Of a stretch of DNA of 64,000 bases, positions 34,681-44,244 are shown in pieces. A program made the position numbers and the translations under genes. The notes under the pieces are model-generated. The model had not been told where the DNA came from, searched no databases, and saw only the letters and a program-made list of their open reading frames with translations. Source of the DNA: Neocallimastix lanati (nom. inval.) (taxonomy: Eukaryota; Neocallimastigomycota; Neocallimastigomycetes; Neocallimastigales; Neocallimastigaceae); assembly GCA_016946835.1 (NCBI GenBank), contig JACVTC010000024.1:1-64000 (forward strand), read 5' to 3'. Each line of letters starts with the position of its first letter. Position 1 is the first letter of the stretch.

Positions 34681-35620
34681 ATATTTATGTACCAGAGACA
34701 ATATTTGAAACGTTCGCTGAGACTATAGATTACTCGATGTTTGGAGTTTAGAACACCAACTCGTAGACGTTTCTCCCATACATATAATGAACCTGATAGT
34801 TAACCTTCTAGTTTCTACACCTCCAGCATAATCTTCATCATCAAATGCTACTCTAAATTCTTTTCTTAAAATTTTTAAGCCCAAATTCATAGTTCCTTTC
34901 CAAGGTATCTGAATATTTTTCAAACATTCTCTTAATTTTCCATTGTGAGTTCCTTTTGATTTTCTGACTGCTTTATTGACAGAAAAAATAATGTCAAGTC
35001 CTGTACATATTGAAAAGTATAGAATCTAGGAGTTTTCCAATACCAAGTTTCATCTATATTATTTTTTTTTTTGTTTTCTTAACTTCTTTATTTTCTAATG
35101 ATTTCATGTTCTCAAAGTGGGTTGAGTTTTAAAAATATTATAGCTATCTAATAAATCAAATTGAATATTTATTTTAATTTAATTTAATCATTTCTCATAT
35201 CTTCATAAATATTATAAACCTATTACGTATTCAACATCTCCGATTTCTTTTATTTTAATCTTTTTTTCTAAAAAAAATTATTTTTTGTCTTATTAATTTA
35301 TTTATTTTTATTAGATATCAGTTTATTATCTATATATACTCTGAAAATAAAATTAATAATATTTTGATTGCTTTTTTTATATATAACGCTTTACTAATTG
35401 TTTAAATCCCAAGTTTATATATAAATTATTTGATTCATTATTCAATTCTTCCGCTGCTTGGTTTAAATCCATATATAGCCTTAAAAAATTTTTATTATAA
35501 TATGGATGTCCTTCATGCGCTTTCATGTATACTTCTTTAGTGAGATTTGGATTTTGGAAGGCGACAATAACATCAATTTGTTCTATTTTGAATCCTTTTT
35601 TTTTTTTTTTTTTTGTATAG
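34680..35620 (-). pseudogene. Copia RT to RNase H fragment
   Basis: Minus strand. 35437-35595 reads IDVIVAFQNPNLTKEVYMKA and YYNKNFLRLYMDLNQAAEEL, the Copia RT block normally of the form D-V-x-x-A-F-L-x-x-x-L-x-E-x-V-Y-M and L-Y-G-L-K-Q-A. 34960-35040 reads CTGLDIIFSVNKAVRKSKG. 34723-34923 reads WKGTMNLGLKILRKEF, then DEDYAGGVETRR and GETSTSWCSKLQT, the Copia block of D-x-D-Y/W-A-G and S-W-x-S-K-x-Q. Between ~35080 and 35430 the sequence is AT-rich and no longer readable, including the YVDD region. Non-functional. Confidence 0.8.
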
Positions 35621-36234
35621 CAAAAGAAGTGAATATTCTAAGAAAATTGTGTTTTAAAGTTTTGGAATTGCAATTATTATTATCATTGAAATTTTTTATT
35701 ACTATTACTATTATTGTTAGTATTACCATTACTTATTAATTTAATTATTACTCTTGTTATTTTTGATAATATTATAATTTTTTTCTCTTTTATTACTATT
35801 ATTATTAATGTTATCATTGCTCTTTTTCATTTGTATTTTTATTGCTATTTTTTGTTTCAACTATATCTCCTTTTAGTGATAGTATTTGTAATAGATCTAT
35901 ACTTACTTAATTTATAGATATTTTCATTGTGTTTGTTATAAATTGAATTTTTTTGATTATATAAACAGATGTGGTTGCCTGTTAATAAGAATTCAAATCA
36001 TATGGTTTAGTCATAGCTATTATTGTTAAAATTAAAGTAACTATCTCTGGTTTTGTTATAGGAATAAAAAATTTGTAAAAAATGAAAGTGAAGGTGGACA
36101 ATTATTTCAAAAAATAATTTCCTGAATTATGTTCAAAGAGAAGGATAGAACTATAGAAAGTATAATTCTATTTCAAGAAGTATCTAAAATATTATTTATT
36201 GAAGAATAAACACTAAAAAAAAAAAAAAAAAAAA
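35621..36234. other. AT-rich DNA without recognised gene
   Basis: 35690-35930 is a Leu/Ile/Phe-coding T-rich stretch with ATT/ACT triplets that produces spurious frames. 36070-36210 is somewhat less AT-rich and may be transposon-derived. An A run of 19-20 bases ends at 36234. Confidence 0.5.
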
Positions 36235-36250
36235 GTTAGGGGTTAGGGTA
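36235..36250 (-). repeat. Telomere-like tract, G strand on plus
   Basis: GTTAGGGGTTAGGGTA follows directly after an A homopolymer. The orientation is opposite to the tracts of the left array. Confidence 0.8.
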
Positions 36251-36903
36251 GTAAAACTTAAAAAATTGAAATAATTCTTTATTTCGTTTTTCACTTGTTT
36301 ATTGGGTTAATAAAATTGCGGACAATGTAATATTAAGTATATATAACATTATTAAAGAAAATTTTAAAAAAAGAAAAGTAAAAGTGAAACAAGTAATAAT
36401 TAATATAAATGATAAACTTCTCTTTCAAAATTATTTTGAAAAAGTACATGTGGACTTTAAAAAAAATTATCAATATATGTTTTATTGAAGTTTAATTATC
36501 CTAAGATATAAGATAAAGGGACTTGATTTATATTAAATATATTTTTTATTACCTAAACATTACCTTCCAAAATAAACAGTTAGATTTTACTTCATAATTG
36601 TTGAATTAGGTTCATTGTTTTTAGAAGAAAAAAAAAAAATTATTCATAATAATATAAAAATATATAAATTATAAAAATATATAAATTATAAAAATATAAA
36701 TTAATAATATAAAAATATTAATATCGTAAAAATATATATAAATATTATAAAAATATAGTGTATAAATCAATTGATAAAAAATTATAATACATTATATTTG
36801 AAATTTTAAAATTAAAGTTTATAAACTGAATTTATAATAAAAAAAAAAAAATAAAAAATTAAATTAAATTAAATTAAAAACTTAATTAAAAATTTAATTA
36901 AAA
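36251..36903. other. AT-rich segment between two TTAGGG tracts
   Basis: No gene. About 36650-36730 has short AAATATATAAATTAT repeats. The segment is bounded on both sides by G-strand telomere-like tracts (36235 and 36904). Confidence 0.6.
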
Positions 36904-36916
36904 TTAGGGTTAGGGT
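36904..36916 (-). repeat. Telomere-like tract, G strand on plus
   Basis: TTAGGGTTAGGGT. Confidence 0.8.
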
Positions 36917-36959
36917 ATTTAATGATACTATTAAATCTTTATTTTCCATAACATTTAAA

Positions 36960-37440
36960 GGAAATAAATATTTATATTTTGGAATAGTAGTTGAAATTTT
37001 CAAAAAAATTTTTAGTTATTGTTTAGGTTCAAAAGAAAATAGATTTCCAAAAAAAGAATACAAATATGAGATTTATTCATAGATTTTCCTGAATTAATTG
37101 AAAAGAACATTTAGATAATTCAGCGGAAAGATCCAGATATAGATCTTTGATTTGGAATTAAGAATAAAAGATATTATCTAAAAGTAACTTTGGGAATTCG
37201 ACATTAACAAGATGTATTCTTCCATTCGCAAAGGTGAAAAAGAAGACGGATAAAAATTATAAAAGTAATTCTTCTGATCAATGTATCTATATCAATGATC
37301 CTATAACAAGATATAGAAAAATAAGATGGAGATTAAATATCTTTCTATATAAAAAATCTGTCCAATATGTCATAGGGAAATGAATAGAGCTCATATTCAA
37401 AAATGCAAGTTATTTATGCATGTTCCCGTAAAAATAAGAA
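36960..37440 (+). pseudogene. LINE C-terminal fragment
   Basis: Protein-like pieces on the plus strand in several frames: TFGNSTLTRCILPFAKVKKK (~37188), DQCIYINDPITRYRKIRWRL (~37277) and then, one frame over, CPICHREMNRAHIQKC (~37360-37410). The last has the C-x2-C...H-x4-C arrangement of the C-terminal zinc-binding region of many non-LTR retrotransposons. The assignment rests on this motif and the preceding R-W-R-L-N sequence. Broken. Confidence 0.5.
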
Positions 37441-37589
37441 AAATGAAATTAAAATAAAATTTGAAATTACTTTTATCGAAATTAGTAACTTCACAATTAG
37501 AAAATAATAAATAAGAAATTATAAATTAAAACTTTAAAATAAAATATTCGTTTAAAAACGAATATATTAAATTAATAAAATAAATAAAT

Positions 37590-37745
37590 AAAGTTAATAA
37601 AAAATGGGCTTTGACTTTAAAAGTCCATAACTCCTCAAATCGCCGCGATAGAGGGTTAAAAATCGAAGAGAAAAATAATTTCGTCATCATACGAGGTTTC
37701 AAAGCCTCCTAGATGTCGAGATATTTACATTTAAAGTTTAAGGGT
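37590..37745. other. Unexplained GC-richer island with small hairpins
   Basis: Against a >85% AT background this ~150-base segment has balanced composition. It contains three compact inverted repeats: GACTTT/AAAGTC (37612-37624), ATCGC/GCGAT around 37640, and GAGG/CCTC with an 8-base loop near 37690. All frames contain stops. It could be a structured RNA or a piece of an unrecognised element. Confidence 0.4.
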
Positions 37746-38387
37746 GTTAATTAAAATTAACTAAAATCTTTTATAATTATTTTTATTATAATTATTAAAA
37801 TATAAATTAACATATATCAAATATAAAATACACCCTTATTAGATTAGGAAATTAATTACAAAATAACTAATATTTTATTTTTTATAATTATCTAGATAAT
37901 ATTAAAGAAAACTTAAAACAAAATAAACAAGGGATCCAATTTATTATTAAATAATTAAAATAAAAATTTATTTAGATTAGGAATTAATAATAGAAATAAA
38001 ATGTAAAAAATTATAAGCCATGTAAACATAGTTTAGTAAAAATATAAATAGTTTAGTTTTTATTTTAAATTAATCTTTGAAAAAGATTATTGACAAATTA
38101 TCTCTGACAATTTATCTCTAAAATTCTTTAATTGAAAATTTTATTATAGAAAATATAATTAAGACTTTCTATTTTATAAAAATTGTATTGAACTTTTTAT
38201 TATTAAACTTTTATATCAATAAATAATAAATGAAATTATTTTAATTTTAAAAAAAATAAAAGTTTCTTTATTTTACATTAATTACGTGTTACCAAATAAA
38301 ATTTATATGAATTATTTATTCGGATTGTATTTTAATTAAATAATCTATTGATTCATAAAATAATTATTTTGTTTTAATAATAAAAGA
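37746..38387. other. AT-rich DNA without gene
   Basis: Nothing recognisable; repeated AATTAAATAATTAAAA-type sequence. Confidence 0.6.
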
Positions 38388-38396
38388 ACCCTAACC
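38388..38396 (+). repeat. Short telomere-like tract
   Basis: ACCCTAACC, about 80 bases before a coding-like fragment. Confidence 0.45.
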
Positions 38397-38482
38397 AAAT
38401 AACAAATAAAATACACAGCAAAAATTTTTCTAACCTAGTTTTTCTAATCTTTAGTCTGTGTAACCTTGTATATGTATCCCAA

Positions 38483-38745
38483 TCAGACTAAGTCTCTTTA
38501 CAGTTCCCTTTTGGCATTTTATATGCAAAGATGATATCTATGCATATAAAAATGAACTTCGAAAATATGGTGATCATCCACCACCGATCTATAATATACT
38601 AGACAGTATATTAAATAATAAAAATTATGATAAATTTAAAATCATCACGGACTTTCTATATAAATTTTGGAATGAACTACCTTCAACTACTACTACTCTT
38701 ACTACTACTACTAGTAATATTAATAATAATAATAATAATTAAAAC
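38483..38745 (+). pseudogene. Coding-like fragment, possibly a LINE C-terminal tail
   Basis: One frame reads LSLFTVPFWHFICKDD, then YAYKNELRKYGDHPPPIYNI and FKIITDFLYKFWNELPSTTT, before dissolving into Thr and Asn repeats (ACT and AAT triplets) and a stop. It has no start codon in context and is truncated on the left. I suspect the C-terminal tail of a non-LTR element because a LINE zinc-binding fragment lies 1.1 kb upstream on the same strand, but I cannot confirm the family. Confidence 0.35.
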
Positions 38746-38829
38746 TGAATGGTATAATCAAAAGTCCACTTTAAAAGACCTCTTTAAAAACAAATTAATA
38801 TATATAAATTATTTATCATTTTAATAATA

Positions 38830-39450
38830 TAAAAAAAAATTAACGGAATAACAACGACAATAACAAAGACGATAACCATTATAATAAAAATTATAACATT
38901 AACACATAAATTAAACAAAACTTTATTTTTTATTTTTTATTAATTTTATTTTATAAAATAAATTATTATGTTTTTAATTATTTTATTAAAAACTAAAAAT
39001 AAATTTTTTATATATTTAAATATATTTATTTATATAAATATTTTATTTAAAAAATATAATAAAATTATAATTATTTTTTATTTATTTAAAGTCATCTTTT
39101 TTTTTTTTATAAAAAGACCTTTTTAATTTTTTATTATTTTTTATTACTATTATCAATAATTACTAACTATATTTTTTATTTACTTAATTTTATTATTAAA
39201 TTATATTATAATTAAAATATTTTAAAATTCAAATACAAAAATGTATTACAATATATAAAAAAAAAAAAAAAAAATCAATACATATACAATTTTTTCAACT
39301 TTTTATCCAATAATTATAAATATTTTCATTACAATGTATCAAAAATAATTAATACAAATACATTGATTATTTATTCAAATAATAAAAAAAAATTAAATCC
39401 AATCAAAAACACAAATAAAAAAAATGAACCAATAAAAAGTAATAAAAAAT
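38830..39450. other. AT-rich DNA without gene
   Basis: Nothing recognisable; an A run of 18 bases lies near 39258-39275. Confidence 0.6.
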
Positions 39451-39459
39451 TTGAATGTG

Positions 39460-39550
39460 GTGCATTTCGACATAATTTATGTATAATCAGCATAAATATT
39501 TGTACAATGCGTATAAATTATGTAAAACGCCACAACGTTCAACGTATATT
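39460..39550. repeat. Imperfect inverted repeat (~90 bp)
   Basis: The left arm GTGGTGCATTTCGACATAAT and the complement of the right arm (GTGGCGTTTTACATAATTTA) align with few differences around an AT-rich centre. It may be a small foldback element or paired terminal repeats of a deleted DNA transposon. The nearby MULE relic makes the latter conceivable. Confidence 0.4.
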
Positions 39551-39944
39551 TTTATTTATTGTATTTTAGAATTATAAAAATAAAATAAATACTAAAAAAA
39601 TAATAAATAAAAGAATAAATAAGTTTTCTGAAGAATTTTATTTTATTTTTATTTATTTTCAATTATTTAATTAATTTTCATTTTATTATTATATTTTATT
39701 ATTAAATATTTAATAATAAACCTTCTTATTTTATTTTATTTAAATAAAATAAATAAATTTTATATTTTATTATTAAATTAATTAAATAATAAAATAAAAT
39801 TTATTTTATATTAAATATTTATTATTAATAAAATTTAAATATTGATATTGATATTAATAAAATATGATATTGATATTAATAATTTAAACTATATATATTC
39901 TAGTTAATTATTATTTATAAATTTAGAGCTTGTTTAATTCTAAT

Positions 39945-40215
39945 AAACATTTATACCATAAATCAATGATATCATTTTTATCACATTTTTATCAATTAAT
40001 TCGGATTTCTTTTTTTTGTAATTTTTAATTAAATCATTAATTTCATCAGTTTTTTTTAATATTCTTTTTTTTTTTTTTTTTTCAAACTCCTTCAATTTTC
40101 CTTTTGTAATTATTGTAAGATAAAGATTCTTCTCTTTTTAAATGATAAATCAATTCATAGAAAGAAGGTTTTTTGTAAAACAATTTTTTGAGGAAGTTGC
40201 ATTACTCCAATTTTC
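39945..40215 (-). pseudogene. Second copy of MULE transposase C-terminus
   Basis: Minus strand reads KKPSFYELIYHLKREESLSY and then NNYKRKIEG, followed by an AT-diluted version of the coiled tail. It parallels KPSFYELIDKLNELEHLSYY at 41010-41090 in the larger MULE relic. A T run near 40066-40082 interrupts it. It is a partial duplicate of the transposase 3' end, or the remnant of a second copy. Confidence 0.6.
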
Positions 40216-40859
40216 ACGTGATATATATGAATATGTGGCTTTATCTATTTTACGCTACATAATATTACTTTATTGTATTATTTTGTTACTTCAATTTTTA
40301 AATTAATTATTAAGTGAATAATTAAATAAATCATATAATGGTTAGATTTTATGATTTTAATTCTTTTATTTAAATGTTATTAAAAATATAAATGTTATTA
40401 ATAATAAATCTTTAATTTAAATGTTATTAAAAATATAAATGTTATTAATAATAATTATTTTACTTAAATGTTATTAATAAAAAAAACACATAAAAATATA
40501 AATGTTATTAATAATAATTCTTTTACTTAAATATTATTAAAAATATAAAACTAATAATAATAATTTTTTTATTTAAATTTTATTAATAAAAAAATTATAT
40601 AAAATTACAAATGTTATTAAAAATATAAATTTTATTAATAATAATTCTTTTTTTTAAAAATTATTAAACGAAATAATAATTATAATGATAAAACTATAAA
40701 TTATACATTGTATTTGAATATTTATTAAAACTGTATAAATTTAATATGCTTTATAAATTAAATTATTGAATGACAGATTCTGATTATTTCATTTGGTCAT
40801 TCCTCATTTCATAATTATTTATTATAAAGTAATATTTAAATTATATTATTTAAATCAGT
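40216..40859. repeat. AT-rich DNA with irregular tandem units
   Basis: 40370-40650 consists of irregular repeats of ATGTTATTAAAAATATAA and TGTTATTAATAATAATT, in blocks of roughly 50-70 bases. No gene. Confidence 0.6.
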
Positions 40860-42256
40860 TAAACAATCAAACCACAAATTAATAATATTATTTCTATCAC
40901 ATTTAGCATCAATTAACTTGGCTTCAATACTTTTGTAGCGTTCAATTAAGACATTGATTTCATTAGCTTTATTTATTGCTCTTTTTTTTATTTTCTAAAT
41001 TCCTCTTATTTTTCTTTGATAATCATAATATGATAAATGTTCAAGTTCATTTAATTTATCTATTAATTCATAAAAAGATGGTTTTGTTGGAAATAAATTA
41101 TTTAAATAATTACTGAGTGATTCTGAGGCATTGTTTGTTATATGTTCTATATTATTATAATTATTCCAAATTTTCATATCATAATCAATTAAATATGTTT
41201 TATAAAAATATTCTAAAAATTTTAAAAATTGACAATAATTATTTTTAATGGATTTAATTTTAATTATAACATAAATATCAAATATATATTCAGGATTTAT
41301 AAATGATAAATTTGAAATAGTTTTATAATAAATATATTATTATTATTTTTTACTTCATTATAGTATAATTTATTTTTTTTAATTTCTAGTGATTTTTTAT
41401 AATGCCAAATGCAATATTTAATATTTGTATTAGGAAATATTGTTTTTGCTGCTTTAGAAATGGCCCTTTCAAAATCACAATGCAAATTTTTTGGTTCAAT
41501 TCTAATATTATAGTTACATGTATTAGCATTTTTTTTCAATTTTTCAAATAACATTTTATATGTTTCTTGTTCTTTATTTTTTAATATTGCAAAAGAAGTA
41601 GTGTAAAAACTATCTAATTCTTTAGCATAAGTTCTTGTAATAAATACTTGATAACTAAATTTAGGGGCAATAAAAAATGTACCATCAACAAATATATCAT
41701 CATTATATTCCCTAAATAATTTTGCTTGAAAAGGGGATTGAAAAATTATTAAATTAGAATTTTTGAATATCATAAAATTTTCACCTCGCTTTGTTTTATA
41801 ATATTCAGATTCACTTGGAATTTCAGCAAATGTTGTTACATTGGATGGTAGTTTTTTATTTAAATTTCTTGATATTTGGGATTTAATTGAATTATATTCT
41901 GGACATATAAGTCCTATTTCTTTAGAAATTTTATTATATAGGGGTTTTATTTTTATACCAAAAGGAATTGAACTTTTTTCAATTCCATCTTTAATTTTAT
42001 GTTTCATTATAGATAGGGATACATTGTATTCATTTTCAGGATGATTATGTGAACTATTATACTTTAAAATTTCTTTCTTATCATTTAAAATAATAAAAGA
42101 TTTACATTTATTTATTTTTTTATATTCTGTACATTTATACACTTTGGAATTATCTTTTCTTTTATATTAAAAATTAAATTTATATTTTTTATTAATAATA
42201 ATTTGTTATTTTCCTTTGTTGGATTCACTTATATCAATAATAAAATTTTCCTCCAT
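40860..42256 (-). pseudogene. FLYWCH-MULE transposase, nearly intact but broken
   Basis: The frame begins at ATG 42256 (MEENFIIDISESNKGK), with two early stops. It then runs open from about 42170 to 41297. An N-terminal FLYWCH-type zinc module is seen (YKC-x8-C ending in NSSHNH). The Mutator-like core has DDIFVDGTFF (first Asp), LHCDFERAISKAAKTIFP (second Asp) and C-x2-H in YCIWHYKKSLE. After one frameshift near 41310 the C-terminus continues with NNASESLSNYLN (the likely catalytic Glu) and KPSFYELIDKLNELEHLSYY, ending in a coiled basic tail. FLYWCH plus MULE is a known eukaryotic DNA transposase architecture. Terminal inverted repeats were not identified. Confidence 0.85.
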
Positions 42257-42763
42257 TTCTATATTTTTATAAATATTTTTTAATTATATAATTATAATTA
42301 TTATATTAATTATCCATTATTATTCTTAATATTAATTTTGAAAAATTAGTTTTTCAATTATTAGTAAAATAAATAAATAAATAAATAAATAAAGAATGTA
42401 ATAATATAAGTACAATTATATAAAATAAAATAAAATAAATATTAAATGTAATATTATAAAAGTACAAGTATATATAATAAAATAAATATTTATTATTTTT
42501 TTTTTATTAAAGAATATTAATATCAATATCAATATTATTAAAATAATAAATGTCTAGATTTACTTTAATATTAATAAATTAAATAAATATAAATATATTA
42601 TAAAATAAATAAATGTAATATAATATTAATTAAATATTTAATCTAGAATCAAGCCACAAATAATATAAATACATGTAAAATAACTTAGTTAAACACTTGT
42701 AATTACCAATTTATAAAATCTTATAAGTAAATAAATAATTAAATAAATAATTTAAACTTATTA
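42257..42763. other. AT-rich DNA, probably includes a Copia LTR
   Basis: No gene. Sequence directly left of the primer binding site at 42764 should be the 5' LTR of the Copia fragment, but the expected CA end is not present (it reads TTATTA) and no left LTR boundary can be fixed. Confidence 0.4.
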
Positions 42764-42777
42764 GATTAAGAGTCTCA
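42764..42777 (+). other. Copia primer binding site (tRNA-Lys anticodon arm)
   Basis: GATTAAGAGTCTCA is the reverse complement of TGAGACTCTTAATC, which is the anticodon stem-loop sequence of eukaryotic tRNA-Lys(CUU). The same 14 bases lie beside the LTRs of the Copia elements at 53485 and 59429. Confidence 0.7.
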
Positions 42778-42802
42778 TTTAAGCTTTTAATTAACTACCA
42801 AC

Positions 42803-42941
42803 ATGTCTCAAGAAAAAATTAAGCCTTTTAATGGAAAAAATTTCAAGTTTGGGAATTCAGGGTAACCACAGCTGTTGAAAAATGTGAACTTGAAGATTAC
42901 TTAGAGAAGGATGTGTGTAAAGAAGTTAAGGAGAAATATCC
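42803..42941 (+). pseudogene. Copia gag N-terminus, interrupted by Ty3 insertion
   Basis: Begins with ATG and MSQEKIKPFNGKNF, the F-x-G-x-N-F/Y-x-x-W motif of Copia gag, with a one-base loss in the Trp region. It continues VTTAVEKCELEDYLEKD and is cut after about 46 codons by the Ty3 LTR at 42942. The downstream part of this Copia copy is not present in the window. Confidence 0.75.
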
Positions 42942-43706
42942 TGTAAAGATATGATCAATATCTTTAGTACATTAATTAATTTATTTTGTACTTTAAATTA
43001 TTTAATGTAATTCACGTTTACAAAATAATGCTAATGCATTAAATTATGTAAAAATATATTAATTTATGAAATTAATTGATTTATGAAAATTAATAATAAA
43101 TTTATATTTCATATAATATATAAATTTAAAAATATAAAATTAATTTTTAAATAACCTAAAATTTAGTAATAAAATATTTTAATAATTTTAGTTTAGTTTA
43201 ATTTTAGTTTAGTTTAATTTTAGTTTAGTTTAATTTTAGTTTAGTTTAATAATCAAAAAAATTAAATAGTAATATATAATTAATAGTATTAATAATAAAA
43301 GAATAATAAATAAATAATAAATAAGAACTTATTCAATTTGAGTCAAAACAAATTGAATAAAAAGCTTATTGAATTAGTTTTAGTTTTTTATAACTTTATT
43401 TAATTTTAGATTAGTTTTTGTTTATTTTATATTGAATATATGTTTAAATAAATATAAATAGTATATTATAATATAATTAAGAAAAAATATAAATACATGT
43501 AAAATTATTCTATTAAAAAAAATGTAGTTGTTATTAATTATTTTGCAGTTAATAACTAATAAAAAGAATTTTTATAATAAAGTGATAAATAAAAGAATTT
43601 TTTTTAAAAAATAAATTTCATTAAAGTATTGTTATTGATAGTGTTGTTTTTGTTGTTTTTTTGTTTTTTTCGTAATTGTAATCTGCTCCATAAGGAACAT
43701 TTTACA
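42942..43706 (+). repeat. Ty3 5' LTR (765 bp)
   Basis: Starts TGTAAAGATATGATC and ends ACATTTTACA. The start is a perfect hairpin (TAAAGATAT / ATATCTTTA). Four 17-base TTTAGTTTAGTTTAATT units lie at about 43190-43250. The solo LTR at 51168-51932 has the same length and related ends. No tRNA 3'-end complement follows directly at 43707 (it reads ATAACAACTACC), so the primer is unidentified. Confidence 0.9.
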
Positions 43707-43754
43707 ATAACAACTACCTTGTTATAAAAAGTGGAGCACGTTACGATCACGAGA

Positions 43755-43925
43755 TTAGAGAACTACCAGTTAAAGAACTACCAGTTAGAGAACTACCAGT
43801 TAGAAAACTACCAGTTAGAAAACTACCAGTTAGAAAACTACCAGTTAGAGAATTACCAGTTAGAAAACTACCAGTTAGAGAATTACCAATTAGAGAACTA
43901 CCTATTAGAAAACTACCACTTGAAG
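43755..43925 (+). repeat. 15-bp repeat in Ty3 leader
   Basis: About eleven units of AACTACCAGTTAGAR in the untranslated leader between the LTR and gag. The 67-codon frame through it (a 5-residue repeat) is a by-product. Just downstream lies a GC-richer segment with GTCGCCGCCGTG (~44012) and CTCGACGGGCACC (~44091), then an A run of 36-38 bases (44189-44226). Confidence 0.9.
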
Positions 43926-44190
43926 AATTACTAAGAGAAGAAACAAGAAGTAATAATAGAAGAAGTACTATTTGAAGAAGTACTAATTATAATTGCACCC
44001 ATTAAGTCGCCGCCGTGATTACTAATTATATTGGAATATTTGAGATTATTTTTATTTAAACTTATTATTATTATAATAATTTTGTTTACTCGACGGGCAC
44101 CATTTCAAGCGGTTAGAGCCAAGTCGACTTTACATAATATTATAATAGTAAATTTAAATAAAAATAATAATCGTATATAAGAATTCTTTT

Positions 44191-44231
<41 letters not shown>

Positions 44232-44244
44232 TTTTTTTTTCAAA

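Noticed and set aside
43731-43934. Pentapeptide-repeat-like frame QLENY
   Set aside because: 15-bp leader repeat within the Ty3 element; it lies upstream of gag, is short, and has no similarity to true pentapeptide-repeat proteins beyond periodicity.
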